A stretch of 64,000 bases of DNA from Streptomyces mashuensis (GCF_014654785.1 NZ_BNBD01000005.1:310001-374000), one strand, 5' to 3'. Positions 18,231 through 27,993 are shown, counted from the stretch's first letter. Numbers and translations are program-made. The notes: generated by a model not told the origin, from the letters alone.

Positions 18231-18812
18231 TCAGTGGCGGGGACGGCGGAACCACTGGGCCGACGCCTGCTTCGCCGCGAAGACGATGATCAGAATGGCC
18301 ATGATCAGGGTCAGGAGGCCGAGGCCGAGAAGAACCACGGTGATCAGACCGCTGATGATCGCGAACGAGGCGTAGACGATCGTTCCGACGCGCACGCCGT
18401 TGCCGCCCTTGCCGTAACGGACGGCGAGCAGGATGCCGAGCAGCGCGAAGACGATGGCGAGGGTGGCGAAGAAGGCCAGGCCGCCCTTGCCGGCGTCGAT
18501 GAACTTGTCGACATTCACCTCGTTGCCGTTGGCGTCGGTCACGACCTTGCCGGGCTCGACCTTGTCGGTGGCCTCCGTGAACTTCGCGAGGCCCCACATG
18601 CAGAAGCCGCCGATGAGCACGTGGATCGCCGCCACGACGTACAGCAGCGTGCGGGCCGCCTTGGTGATGCCGGGCATCGTCATCGGCGCGTAGGGGGCCG
18701 CGGGGTAGCCGCCCGGGGCGGCCTGCGGGTACGCCCCGTAGGGCTGCTGGGCGTAGCCCGGGGCGCCGCCCTGGGGCGCGCCGTAGGGGTTGTTCTGGTC
18801 TCCGAAGCTCAT
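18231..18812 (-). CDS. Four-helix membrane protein with a Pro/Gly/Tyr-rich N-terminus
   Basis: 193 residues. The first 45 are disordered (NNPYGAPQGGAPGYAQQPYG style). Then four hydrophobic helices: about 53-78 (AARTLLYVVAAIHVLIGGFCMWG), 108-128, 138-158 and 160-182, with a polar Lys/Asp/Asn loop between the first two. No catalytic motif is visible. Proteins with this Pro/Gln-rich tail plus small helical bundle are common in Streptomyces and of unknown role. It is convergent with purH and divergent from folD. Confidence 0.75.
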   Translation of the reverse strand: MSFGDQNNPYGAPQGGAPGYAQQPYGAYPQAAPGGYPAAPYAPMTMPGITKAARTLLYVVAAIHVLIGGFCMWGLAKFTEATDKVEPGKVVTDANGNEVNVDKFIDAGKGGLAFFATLAIVFALLGILLAVRYGKGGNGVRVGTIVYASFAIISGLITVVLLGLGLLTLIMAILIIVFAAKQASAQWFRRPRH

Positions 18813-18930
18813 CGCTCGGTCATTCCTCCGTCGAAACGTCGTGCGGGGACGACGCGGGCACCTGGAGGCGGATGATGCGTGTCAGCGGTAGTTCCCCCGT
18901 CTCCGCCCGCGGCACGCGGATCATCGTTAT

Positions 18931-18960
18931 TTGACATTCGAATTTTGTCCAGCTGATACC
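18931..18960 (+). promoter_or_regulatory. Likely folD promoter
   Basis: TTGACA at 18931-18936, then a 17-18 base spacer, then TGATACC around 18954-18960, in an AT-rich island that stands out in the 225-base gap. Transcription would begin about 70 bases before the folD start. It fits the principal (HrdB-type) sigma factor. Confidence 0.5.
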
Positions 18961-19037
18961 CAATGGCGTAGGGCAGTGACGTCGCGACGACGGCGCTGAT
19001 TGGAACGGGAACCACCCGATCCGGGAGGATGGAAAAC

Positions 19038-19907
19038 ATGACCGCCCAGATTCTCGATGGCAAGGCCACCGCGGCCGCGATCAAGTCCGAACTCTCCGCC
19101 CGGGTGGCGGCCCTCAAGGAGCGGGGCGTCACGCCCGGCCTGGGCACCATCCTGGTCGGCGAGGACCCGGGCAGCCAGAAGTACGTCGCGGGCAAGCACC
19201 GCGACTGCGCCGAGGTCGGCATCGCCTCGATCCAGCGCGAGCTGCCCGCCACCGCCACCCAGGAGGAGATCGAGGCGGTCGTCCGCGAGCTCAACGAGGA
19301 CCCGTCCTGCACCGGCTACATCGTCCAGCTGCCGCTGCCCCGCGGCATCGACGAGAACCGCGTCCTGGGGCTGATGGACCCGGCCAAGGACGCGGACGGC
19401 CTGCACCCGACGAACCTGGGCCGCCTGGTGCTCAACGAGCCCGCGCCGCTGCCGTGCACCCCCAACGGCATCATCACGCTGCTGCGCCGGCACGGCGTGG
19501 AGATCAACGGCGCCGAGGTCGTGGTGGTCGGCCGGGGCGTGACGATCGGCCGCCCGATGCCGCTGCTGCTGACGCGGCGGTCGGAGAACGCCACGGTGAC
19601 GCAGTGCCACACGGGCACCCGCGACCTGGCGGCGCACCTGCGCCGGGCCGACATCGTCGTGGCCGCCGCGGGCGTGCCGCACCTGATCAAGCCGGAGGAC
19701 GTGAAGCCGGGCGCGGCCGTGCTGGACGTGGGCGTCAGCCGGGACGAGAACGGCAAGATCGTCGGCGATGTGCACCCGGGCGTGCGCGAGGTGGCGGGCT
19801 GGATCTCCCCGAACCCGGGCGGCGTCGGCCCGATGACGCGGGCCCTGCTGCTGGCGAACGTGGTGGAGGCCGCGGAACGTGCCGCGGGAGTGGCCGATGC
19901 AGGCTGA
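19038..19907 (+). CDS. folD: Methylenetetrahydrofolate dehydrogenase / cyclohydrolase FolD
   Basis: 289 residues from the ATG at 19038; GGGAGG ends 9 bases before it, whereas the in-frame ATG at 19029 touches that site. The enzyme interconverts 5,10-methylene-, methenyl- and 10-formyl-tetrahydrofolate with NADP. Visible signatures are the Lys-containing [14 protein letters not shown] (about 46-59), [31 protein letters not shown] and the nucleotide loop [12 protein letters not shown]. It supplies formyl donors for purN/purH nearby. Its 3' end overlaps the DUF3017 gene. Confidence 0.97.
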   Translation: MTAQILDGKATAAAIKSELSARVAALKERGVTPGLGTILVGEDPGSQKYVAGKHRDCAEVGIASIQRELPATATQEEIEAVVRELNEDPSCTGYIVQLPLPRGIDENRVLGLMDPAKDADGLHPTNLGRLVLNEPAPLPCTPNGIITLLRRHGVEINGAEVVVVGRGVTIGRPMPLLLTRRSENATVTQCHTGTRDLAAHLRRADIVVAAAGVPHLIKPEDVKPGAAVLDVGVSRDENGKIVGDVHPGVREVAGWISPNPGGVGPMTRALLLANVVEAAERAAGVADAG

Positions 19908-20382
19908 AGCCTCCGCGGGCGGGTCCCCGGCGCGGAAGTCCCCTACGGGTAGGTCCCCGATGGGGAAGTCCCCCATGGGGAAGTCCCCGATGGGGAAGTT
20001 CTCGCGCCGGCCGCCGAAGCTGACGCGGGACACCGCGCGGCCGGAGGGCGGCGGCCGGGCCGCCCCCGGGGACGCGCCCGCGCCGGCGCGGCAGTGGCCG
20101 CTGCTGGCCGTGCTCGGGACCACCGGGCTGGGGCTGCTGATCGTGGCGTTCGACGCGTTCCGCGTCGGCACGCTCGTGGTCGGCCTGGCGCTGATCGGCG
20201 GTGCCGCGCTCCGCTGGGCGCTGCCGTCGGTGGGCATGCTGGCGGTGCGGTCGCGCTTCACCGACCTCTTCACGTACGGCGGCCTCGGCCTGGCCATCGT
20301 GCTGCTGGCGCTGATGGCCCAGCCGCACCCGTGGCTGAAGATTCCCTTCCTCGACGAGGTGCTGCACTTCACGGTCCGCTAG
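19897..20382 (+). CDS. DUF3017 membrane protein
   Basis: 161 residues from the ATG at 19897, which has GGGAG 6 bases upstream and overlaps the end of folD. After a basic, repetitive N-terminus (four K/R-S-P-x-G units) come three hydrophobic segments: about 67-85, 87-103 and 126-143, the size and layout of DUF3017, a family that commonly follows folD in actinobacteria. Function is unknown. The overlap with folD implies coupled translation. Confidence 0.8.
   Translation: MQAEASAGGSPARKSPTGRSPMGKSPMGKSPMGKFSRRPPKLTRDTARPEGGGRAAPGDAPAPARQWPLLAVLGTTGLGLLIVAFDAFRVGTLVVGLALIGGAALRWALPSVGMLAVRSRFTDLFTYGGLGLAIVLLALMAQPHPWLKIPFLDEVLHFTVR
19936..19995 (+). repeat. Four tandem 15-base units in the DUF3017 coding sequence
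   Basis: Each unit encodes K/R-S-P-M/T-G (first unit KSPTG, then [15 protein letters not shown]). The repeat keeps the frame and lengthens the cytoplasmic N-terminus, so copy number could vary between strains without breaking the gene. Confidence 0.85.
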
Positions 20383-20420
20383 GGCGGGCCCGTAGGGGAG
20401 GTGCCCGGGACGGGCCGGGT

Positions 20421-20462
20421 CCGGCGGTCCGTCCTCTCCCCCGAAAGAGGGCGGACCGCCGG
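20421..20462 (+). terminator. Terminator hairpin after folD-DUF3017
   Basis: An 11-base outer stem (20421-20431 with 20452-20462) encloses a second 5-base stem (CCTCT at 20433-20437 with AGAGG at 20446-20450). It lies 39 bases after the DUF3017 stop. Confidence 0.8.
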
Positions 20463-20634
20463 TGGGACGGGGCGGTGCGGGGTGGACCGCGCCGCCCCGT
20501 CCTGCGGTAATGACTCTGATGCGCCACATCCTCGGCTTCCAGAGGATCGGGCGGAATGCGGCCGTCGTGGGACGTCCCACGGTCCGACCTGCGTGGACGC
20601 CGGGCCCGGAGACGCCGTCGTGGGACGGTGGGAC
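20462..20634 (+). promoter_or_regulatory. GTGGGAC motif cluster upstream of the first XRE gene
   Basis: The 383-base gap 20383-20765 has no gene. It contains four direct copies of GTGGGAC (20462, 20567, 20620, 20628) and one inverted copy, with 20567-20580 forming the perfect palindrome GTGGGACGTCCCAC. A 13-base direct repeat CCGTCGTGGGACG (20562 and 20615) covers two of them. This looks like an operator set, possibly for the XRE protein encoded downstream. The rest of the gap shows nothing else. Confidence 0.5.
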
Positions 20635-20765
20635 GGCGTGCGGGCTGGCCGGAAGTCGCCGGAACCGGTTGCGGGGGTGGGAACCCGTACCGCGTGCCTC
20701 GCCATGATGTGCGGCAGAGGAGGCTTCTCGCCTCGGGGGACTCTGTGACGCGTATGGGGTGGAAC

Positions 20766-21560
20766 ATGCCGCGTTGGAAGGAACTGCCCGCGACGCTCGA
20801 TCCGCGGGTCGCTCAACTCGTCGTCCAGTTACGCAGGCTGAAGGATCGCAGCGGGCTGAGCCTGGCCTCGCTCGCGGCGAAGACCTCCTACAGCGCCTCC
20901 TCCTGGGAGCGCTATCTCAACGGCCGGCAACTGCCGTCGCGCGACGCGGTCGAGGAGATCGCACGGGTGTGCGGGACGGACGCCACGCGCCTGCTGGTGC
21001 TGCACGAACTGGCCGAGGAGGCATGGTCGTCGAGCCGTACGGAAGCGGGAACGGCGGGGTTGGCGGGCCTGCCGGGTCCGGCCGGCCCGCCCCCGGCAGG
21101 CCCATCCCCGGCCCCGCCGCGGCGTCGTACCGGCCTGCTCGCCGGCGTGGCGGCCGCGGTGCTCGTCGTGGCCCTGGCGGTGGGGCTGCTGATCGCGCGA
21201 CCGTGGCGGGACGACGGGCCGAAGGCGGACGGCGCGGAGGCGGGGGCGGGCGCGAGTGCCTCGCCGTCGCTGTTCGTGTTCGTCCAGGGCCGGTCCCGGC
21301 CGTGCGACGTACGGCGGGAGAACGGCGAACTGCGCGCCGGGTACAGCCCGACCCGCACCGCGCTGATGGACCTCAAGAGCTCCGGCTGGGAGGTGCTGGA
21401 GGCCCAGTGCCTGCTCAAGCACCACGGCTTCGACCCGGGCCTGACCGACGGCGCGTACGGCGAGCGGAGCAAGGAGGCGGCCCGGCGCTTCCAGAAGGAC
21501 CGCGGCCTGGTCGTCGACGGGATCGTCGGACCGGACACGTGGAAGGAGTTGCGGAAGTGA
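20766..21560 (+). CDS. XRE-type HTH membrane protein with a peptidoglycan-binding domain
   Basis: 264 residues from the ATG at 20766, chosen because the paralogue at 22802 begins with the same MPRW; an ATG 12 bases upstream is the alternative. Residues 10-75 are a helix-turn-helix (LRRLKDRSGLSLASLAAKTSYSASSWERYLNG). A Pro-rich linker, one membrane helix (about 122-144) and an extracellular peptidoglycan-binding domain (about 190-262: AQCLLKHHGFDPGLTDGAYGERS, FQKDRGLVVDGIVGPDTWKEL) follow. The layout suggests a transmembrane wall sensor that binds DNA. The stop overlaps the next paralogue's GTG. Confidence 0.85.
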   Translation: MPRWKELPATLDPRVAQLVVQLRRLKDRSGLSLASLAAKTSYSASSWERYLNGRQLPSRDAVEEIARVCGTDATRLLVLHELAEEAWSSSRTEAGTAGLAGLPGPAGPPPAGPSPAPPRRRTGLLAGVAAAVLVVALAVGLLIARPWRDDGPKADGAEAGAGASASPSLFVFVQGRSRPCDVRRENGELRAGYSPTRTALMDLKSSGWEVLEAQCLLKHHGFDPGLTDGAYGERSKEAARRFQKDRGLVVDGIVGPDTWKELRK

Positions 21561-22483
21561 CCGCCGGCCGGACGCTGCCGCCGGAGTGCGCGCGGCTGGC
21601 CGCCGGGCTGCGCGGGCTGCGGGACCGTACGGGTCTGAGCCTGGCCGCGCTCGCCGGGCGCACGCCGTACAGCAAGTCGTCGTGGGAGCGCTACCTCAAC
21701 GGCAAGAAGCTGCCGCCGCGGCAGGCGGTCGCGGAGCTGTGCCGCCTCGCGGACGAGCCGCCGGACCGGCTGCTGGCGCTGTGGGAACTGGCGGAGCCGG
21801 TGTGGAGCGGCCGGGCGGCGGAGGGTTCCGGGGTGCGGGTGCCCGTAGGGGACGCAGGGCCCGTACGGGCCGTAGGTGCCGTAGAGGCCGTACGGGCCGT
21901 AGGGGACGCTCCGGACCCGGACCCGGCCCCGGCTCACGTCCGTCAGGGCCGTCAGGGCCGGTGGGTCCGGCGGGGCCGGCCCCGTGCCGCCTTTCTGGCC
22001 TCGGGGGTCGTCGCCGTCGTCGCGGCCGTCGTCGTGCCGCTGGTCCTGACCACCGGAGAGCAGGCGTCCGGGGGTCAGGGGCCGCTCGGGGACGCGCCCG
22101 CCGCCTCGCAGCCGTACCCGCAGTCGTACGAGCCCGGGTGCAAGGGGCAGGACTGCGAGGGCGCCGACCCGCAGCAGATGGGGTGCGGCGCGCAGGGCAT
22201 GGTGGAGACGTTGCTGCGGCGCGTGGCGGCCGGCGGGCAGCGCGTGGAGCTGCGGTACGCGGAGAAGTGCGGCGCGGTGTGGGTGCGGACCATGAACCTG
22301 CGGCTGGGCGACCGGGTCGAGGTGTCCCTGCCGGGCGCCGACCCCAAGGAGGTCAGGGCCGCGACACAGCGCGACACGGAGGTGTACTTGGCCACGGCCA
22401 TGACGGCGACCCGGGACCCGCGGGCCGCGCGGGTGTGCCTGCGGCCGGCCGCGGGCGGCGGCCCCGAGTGCTTCACCGTGTAG
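21557..22483 (+). CDS. XRE-type HTH membrane protein with a DUF2690 domain
   Basis: 308 residues from GTG at 21557, overlapping the previous stop. The N-terminal HTH (LRGLRDRTGLSLAALAGRTPYSKSSWERYLNG, positions about 15-46) is closely similar to those of both neighbours. A Gly/Val/Arg repeat-like linker, one membrane helix (about 145-168), then a DUF2690 domain with CKGQDCEGADPQQMGC and four more Cys/conserved positions. DUF2690 is a Streptomyces extracellular domain of unknown ligand. The gene seems to be the second of a tandem duplicated family with a swapped outer domain. Confidence 0.8.
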   Translation: MTAGRTLPPECARLAAGLRGLRDRTGLSLAALAGRTPYSKSSWERYLNGKKLPPRQAVAELCRLADEPPDRLLALWELAEPVWSGRAAEGSGVRVPVGDAGPVRAVGAVEAVRAVGDAPDPDPAPAHVRQGRQGRWVRRGRPRAAFLASGVVAVVAAVVVPLVLTTGEQASGGQGPLGDAPAASQPYPQSYEPGCKGQDCEGADPQQMGCGAQGMVETLLRRVAAGGQRVELRYAEKCGAVWVRTMNLRLGDRVEVSLPGADPKEVRAATQRDTEVYLATAMTATRDPRAARVCLRPAAGGGPECFTV

Positions 22484-22801
22484 GAGGCAACTGGGGCAGC
22501 TGAGGCAACAGGCTGCTTGTCATATGCCGTTGTTGTATGTCTTGGCGCCTGGGGCGCATGTGGCGGCCGCCGTCCGGGTAGGGATGGACGGCAGCGGTGC
22601 CGGGCAGAGCGTCCGCCGGTCCGCCAGGGGCGTGCGCCCCACGGGGTCCGATCACCCCCGAACGCCACCGTGCGCCGCCCTCCGGGGAACTGACAAGCTG
22701 CCCGGGGGCATCCCCATGGGTAGGCGCGGGGCGGTGCCGCGGAAGCGTCCACGGGGGAACGACGGAGCAAGGGCGTACGGACCGGGGGACAGGGGAGGGA
22801 A
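22484..22801. other. 318-base intergenic region without a supported gene
   Basis: The stretch holds an AT-richer patch near 22510-22545 (GCTTGTCATATGCCGTTGTTGT) that may be promoter-like, then ordinary GC-rich sequence up to the ribosome site GGGGAGGGAA of the next gene. Open frames here have no ribosome site and merge into antisense or shifted frames of the neighbours. I see no RNA gene. Confidence 0.4.
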
Positions 22802-23863
22802 ATGCCGCGTTGGAGGGCGCTACCGGAGGAACTCGACCCGCAGGTGCGGGAGTTCGCCGAGCATCTGCGCAGACTCGTGGAGCGGAGCGGGCTGGGCATC
22901 GGCGCCGTGGCCGATCGCACCGGCTACAGCAAGACGTCGTGGGAGCGGTACCTGAACGGCCGCTTGCTGCCGCCGCGCGGCGCGGTCGAGGCGCTGGCCG
23001 AGGTCACGGGGACGGACCCGCGGCACCTCGGCACGCTGTGGGAGCTGGCCGAGCGCGCCTGGAGCCGCGCGGAGCTGCGGCACGACGAGACGATGGAGGC
23101 GGTGCGCGTCGCGGAGGCGCGGGCCGCACTGAGCGAGGCGGAGGCGGCGCCGCCCCGGGGCGCGCGCAGCAAGGTGCGCTCCGCCCTACGGGCCGAGGGC
23201 ACCGGTCCGGAACACGGGGACCGGGAGCCCGACCGGGTGAACACCGGCCTGCCCCGCTCGCCCGAGGCGGCGGACGTCCGCGACAAGGCCATCCCCCTCC
23301 GCGCCCCGGCCGGCGGCGGGCCGCGCCCGAAGGCCCGGCGGCGGCGCAACGTCGTGCTGTTCGCGGTGGGGGCGGCCGGGGCGCTGCTGGTGGCCGCGGC
23401 GGCCGTGCTGCTGTGGGGCGGCGAGGACGACGCGCCGGCGCCGGCGCCTGCCGCGGCGGCGCCCGGCCCGAGCGGCTCGCAGTCCGCGCAGTCGCCGGCA
23501 CCCACCGGGGTGAAGTGCACGGGCTCCGCCTGCGCCGGACAGGACCCCGAGGCGATGGGGTGCGGCGGGCTGCACGCCACGACGGCCGGTTCGGCCACGG
23601 TGGGCACGTCGTACCTGGAGGTCCGGTACAGCAAGGCCTGCGGGACCGCCTGGGCCCGCATCACGCAGGCGGTGCCCGGCGACTCCCTGCGGATAAGCGC
23701 GACGGGAGCCCAGCAGAGCGGGCGGGTCGACCGGGGCGCGGACGGCCATACGCGCATGATCGCGGTGACCGGCGCGCGGCAGGCGAGCGCCTGCGCGACG
23801 CTGGTGTCGGGGCGGAAGGGCTGTACGACGCCGCGCACGGCGGAGCCGGGGCCGACGGGGTAG
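22802..23863 (+). CDS. Third XRE-type HTH membrane protein with a DUF2690 domain
   Basis: 353 residues; GGGGAGGGAA lies directly before the ATG. The HTH occupies about 15-75 (LRRLVERSGLGIGAVADRTGYSKTSWERYLNG). A 100-residue charged linker is followed by one membrane helix (about 183-205) and a DUF2690 domain beginning VKCTGSACAGQDPEAMGCGG. It is the third member of the family in a row and, unlike the first two, is preceded by its own gap and promoter region. It probably reports an extracellular signal to a DNA-bound N-terminus. Confidence 0.8.
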   Translation: MPRWRALPEELDPQVREFAEHLRRLVERSGLGIGAVADRTGYSKTSWERYLNGRLLPPRGAVEALAEVTGTDPRHLGTLWELAERAWSRAELRHDETMEAVRVAEARAALSEAEAAPPRGARSKVRSALRAEGTGPEHGDREPDRVNTGLPRSPEAADVRDKAIPLRAPAGGGPRPKARRRRNVVLFAVGAAGALLVAAAAVLLWGGEDDAPAPAPAAAAPGPSGSQSAQSPAPTGVKCTGSACAGQDPEAMGCGGLHATTAGSATVGTSYLEVRYSKACGTAWARITQAVPGDSLRISATGAQQSGRVDRGADGHTRMIAVTGARQASACATLVSGRKGCTTPRTAEPGPTG

Positions 23864-23966
23864 GGACGGGGCAGGAACGGGGTGGGCGAGTGACGGTGAG
23901 GCGTCCCACACCGGGTCGGGGCACCGGGCCGGGCAGGGTCGGATAGCCTGACGCCGGATCTCTTGA

Positions 23967-25022
<1,056 letters not shown>

Positions 25023-25039
25023 CGGATCACCCGCACCCC

Positions 25040-25079
25040 CGAGGGGCCCCCGGCGGCACGAGCCGCCGGGGGCCCCTCG
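25040..25079 (+). terminator. mdh terminator hairpin
   Basis: A perfect 17-base stem (25040-25056 with 25063-25079) and a six-base CACGAG loop, 17 bases after the mdh stop. Confidence 0.92.
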
Positions 25080-25260
25080 TCGTGCGCCCGGTTGCGTTGC
25101 GGCGGGGTCACGATCCAGCGCACATCCGGCGCACTTGCGGGGTGCGGAGGGGGCTTGGTGGCTTATTCTGGGTGCTTCCTAAAACTCGTCAACTCGTGTA
25201 GTGCGCAGGGGAGTTCATGATCCCTGCGGGGCTCGCGGGGGGACGGAACGGGGGACAGAG

Positions 25261-26892
25261 ATGAGTCAGTCCGCCCGGGACTCGCGGTCGGAGGCCACGC
25301 GGTTACTCTGCGCGGGGACCTACCTCGACATCGAGTTCCGCCGCCGTGTCATCGAAGAGCTGGTGGAACACCAGGAACGACCCGTCGCGCCCTCGCTGGG
25401 CGTCGACGTGGTGCCCGTGCTCGCCCACGCGCTGCGGGCCCGGGCGCAGGACACCGTGACCGCGGTGCTGCTGCTCGTGCTGTGGGCGGCCTTCATCGGG
25501 GTCGATGCCGCCGCCACGCCCGAAGGGGCGCCCTTTCCTCTGCCGCTGTGGTCGGGGCTGTACGCCTTCCTGTGCTTCGTGCACTGGTCCGCGCATGCCG
25601 CCGGGCGCGGGGCGGCCGTCTACGTCGTCGACAAGAGGACGCTGCGCCAGGCGCTGCGCGGCAGCGGCGCCTCGCGGGCGCTGCGGGTGCTGCTGCCCGT
25701 CGGGCTGCCCGTGATGACCCTCGCCTACTGGGTCTTCGCCTTCTGGGTCCTCGCCCAGGGCGCCGGCAACTGGCAGGCGGTGATCTTCCCGCTGCTCCTC
25801 GTGCTGCCCGTGTGGGCCCACCGCACCCGCGTGGCGGCCGTCATGTGCGACGAGCTCGCCCGCGTGCCCTTCGAGAGCGGCGGCCGTGCCGTGCCCGGCG
25901 GGGAGTACTACAAGGACATCGCCCGCGCCATCGACCGTGAGCAGTACGCCCACCTGACGATCTACGACCCGTCGCGGCCCTTCCTCGGTCTGGGCCTGCC
26001 CTTCGAGCCCTGGTCCTTCGCCGTGGAGCTCAAGCGGCGCGAGGGGGCGGAGGGGACGGAGGGGGAGGCCACCGGGGCCCTCACGGCCCGTAGCGTCGTC
26101 GATCTCATCCGGCCCCGCCTCGAAGGGCTGCGTGCCGCCGCCGCGGCCACCAGCCGCGACCGGCTCAAGGACCTGGAGATCGAGGAGCTGGTGTACCTGC
26201 CCGTCGGCCCGGCCCGCCCCCGCGTGCCGTACGACGAGGGCACCGTCCTGCGGCACGTGGCCGAGGCCGTCGACGAGGGCGGCGAGGCGCGCCGCTACTT
26301 CCTGCGCGTACGGGTCGGCGCCTGGGACGAGCAGCTCGTGGTCTCCGTGCTGGTCCGGGTGCACACCCAGGGCGGCATGCTCGTCCTCGAAGTGGCGCCC
26401 CACCTGCTGCTGCCGGTCCGCCCCGAGTTCCGTGCCGTCGACGTGATCGCCGCCCGCGGCACGGACGACCAGTTGCGCGACGGCGTACGGGCGCTGCTGA
26501 CCGCCCCCGGTGCCGGGTTCGCCGCCGGCGTGGCCGGCATCCACTCCGCGGTCTCCGGCTTCCGCACCTGGCTCGCCGACCCGCGCCGTGCCGCGCCCGA
26601 CGGGCCGGTGACGTCGGTGCGGGAACTCGCGGCGGTGCCGGAGATCTCGCTGTTCCAGAAGTTCGACGCGAGCCGGTACGTGAAGACCGTCCAGGACCGC
26701 ATCAGCAGCGGCGTGCGCGAGGCACTGCGTTCCCGCGGCTACCGGACCGACGAGTTCGAGCAGCAGATCGTGCAGGTCAGCAAGGGCGGCATCTACATCG
26801 GCTCGATGAGCGGCGGCGCCGTCGCCCAGGGCGCCGGCGCCGAGGCCAAGCACTCGGCGAAGCACTCCACAGGAGCGGGGGACGATGACTGA
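25261..26892 (+). CDS. Membrane protein of unknown function ending in a Gly-rich GGIxIGSMxGGAVAQG motif
   Basis: 543 residues from the ATG at 25261 (GGGGGACAGAG upstream). Two to four hydrophobic helices lie in the first 200 residues (VTAVLLLVLWAAFIGV, LWSGLYAFLCFVHWSAHAA, VLLPVGLPVMTLAYWVFAFWVLA, AVIFPLLLVLPVWA). The remaining 340 residues are cytoplasmic and mixed alpha/beta. The last part carries GGIYIGSMSGGAVAQGAGA, a motif repeated twice in the next gene. No family is recognised. The 3' end overlaps the next gene by 8 bases, so the two products are probably made together and may share a binding partner through the motif. Confidence 0.65.
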   Translation: MSQSARDSRSEATRLLCAGTYLDIEFRRRVIEELVEHQERPVAPSLGVDVVPVLAHALRARAQDTVTAVLLLVLWAAFIGVDAAATPEGAPFPLPLWSGLYAFLCFVHWSAHAAGRGAAVYVVDKRTLRQALRGSGASRALRVLLPVGLPVMTLAYWVFAFWVLAQGAGNWQAVIFPLLLVLPVWAHRTRVAAVMCDELARVPFESGGRAVPGGEYYKDIARAIDREQYAHLTIYDPSRPFLGLGLPFEPWSFAVELKRREGAEGTEGEATGALTARSVVDLIRPRLEGLRAAAAATSRDRLKDLEIEELVYLPVGPARPRVPYDEGTVLRHVAEAVDEGGEARRYFLRVRVGAWDEQLVVSVLVRVHTQGGMLVLEVAPHLLLPVRPEFRAVDVIAARGTDDQLRDGVRALLTAPGAGFAAGVAGIHSAVSGFRTWLADPRRAAPDGPVTSVRELAAVPEISLFQKFDASRYVKTVQDRISSGVREALRSRGYRTDEFEQQIVQVSKGGIYIGSMSGGAVAQGAGAEAKHSAKHSTGAGDDD

Positions 26893-27388
26893 CACAGGGA
26901 AAGAGCAGGGCGGCATTTCGATCGGGTCGCTGACCGGCGGTGCCGTCTCCCAGGGCGACGGTTCGCACGCCGAGGACCGGTCCGAGCGCATCGGTTCGGA
27001 GCCGGCGGGCGCCGCCCATGGGCCCGTACCGCAGGCCGCCGACGGCGGGATCGCCGTCCATACGATGGCGGGCGGCGCCGTCGCCCAGGGCGACCGCGCG
27101 GCCGCCGTCGACGCGTCGCGCCGGCTGCTCGCCGTACCGGACGAACTCCTCGATGCCATCGGTCTGTTGCGCAGGGAGATGGCCGACCGGCCGCGTGCGC
27201 ACGGCGACGGGATCGACGAGGTGGACGGCGAACTCGCCGATCTCCAGGAGGAGGTGCGGCGTACCGGCCGCGCCCGGCGCGGGCGCCTCGCGCGCCTGCG
27301 CACGTTGCTGAACAGCGGCGCCACGGCCGCCGGCGGACTCGCGTCCGCCGTCGCCGTCGTCGACGGCATCAGCCAGTTACTGTCCTGA
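26885..27388 (+). CDS. Small protein with two Gly-rich motifs and a coiled-coil region
   Basis: 167 residues. GGISIGSLTGGAVSQGDGS lies at about 9-27 and a second copy, GGIAVHTMAGGAVAQGDRA, at about 52-70. A helical, charged segment follows (DEVDGELADLQEEVRRTGRARRGRLARLRTLL), then a hydrophobic C-terminus (GATAAGGLASAVAVVDGISQLL) that may insert in or touch the membrane. The paired motif could form short beta strands that stack with the copy in the upstream protein. No known function. ATGACTGA overlap with the upstream gene. Confidence 0.6.
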   Translation: MTDTGKEQGGISIGSLTGGAVSQGDGSHAEDRSERIGSEPAGAAHGPVPQAADGGIAVHTMAGGAVAQGDRAAAVDASRRLLAVPDELLDAIGLLRREMADRPRAHGDGIDEVDGELADLQEEVRRTGRARRGRLARLRTLLNSGATAAGGLASAVAVVDGISQLLS

Positions 27389-27407
27389 CAGCGGCGAGGA
27401 CGACGAC

Positions 27408-27758
27408 ATGAGCCATTGGGATCCCGATCTCCAGCGCTGGGTCGATCCGTCGACGGACCGTCAGAGAAGCGAGCAGGCAAGGGCCGTGGGCGAGCCCGTG
27501 TGGGATCTGCCCACCGGCCCCTCCCACACCTCCCTCGTCGCCGGTGCCGTGGCCGGTCTGCTGCTGGCCGTCGGGCTCGGTGTGGGCCTCTGGCTGCTGC
27601 TCGGCGGCAACGACAGCGGCACCAGCAGCCCCGGCACCGAACTGCCGGGGTACTCCACGCCCGCATACCCGACCCCGGGCTACCCGACCTTCGGGTACCC
27701 GGCGCCCGCCTATCCGACCTTCGGCTACCCGACCTTCAGCTACCCCACCTTCGGCTAG
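27408..27758 (+). CDS. Single-pass membrane protein with a YPTFG-type repeat tail
   Basis: 116 residues. The N-terminus begins SHWDPDLQRWVDPST, a Trp-Asp motif often seen at cytoplasmic ends of actinobacterial membrane proteins. One helix at about 45-67 (LVAGAVAGLLLAVGLGVGLWLLLGG) is followed by an outer tail made of tandem Y-P/S-T-x units (YPTPGYPTFGYPAPAYPTFG). It lies 19 bases after the previous gene and likely completes that operon. Function unknown. Confidence 0.65.
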   Translation: MSHWDPDLQRWVDPSTDRQRSEQARAVGEPVWDLPTGPSHTSLVAGAVAGLLLAVGLGVGLWLLLGGNDSGTSSPGTELPGYSTPAYPTPGYPTFGYPAPAYPTFGYPTFSYPTFG

Positions 27759-27827
27759 GCGGCACCCGGTCACCGGCTACTGCTCGTGACCGTCACCCCA
27801 CGGAAACCCGCAAAATCCGCCACGGTT

Positions 27828-27843
27828 AGTGACTCGGGTCACT
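27828..27843 (+). promoter_or_regulatory. Palindromic operator-like site upstream of the betaine operon
   Basis: AGTGAC-TCGG-GTCACT is a perfect 6+6 inverted repeat around a 4-base centre, 150 bases upstream of the aldehyde dehydrogenase start. A GTGACCGTCAC sequence lies 40 bases before it. A dimeric repressor (for example TetR- or GntR-type) could bind here; no regulator gene adjoins, so this is inference. Confidence 0.4.
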
Positions 27844-27993
27844 CTTTGTGAAGCAGGAGGCATACGTTCAGCGCTTCTGGTTAGGGGCGTCCCGTCGCCG
27901 GACCTGATCCGGTCGTGCCCGACTCGTCCGGCAATGACCGACTCGCGGCCGGCGGCGGTCCGTCGTCACCGGAAGGTAAAGGCAGCAACCGTC

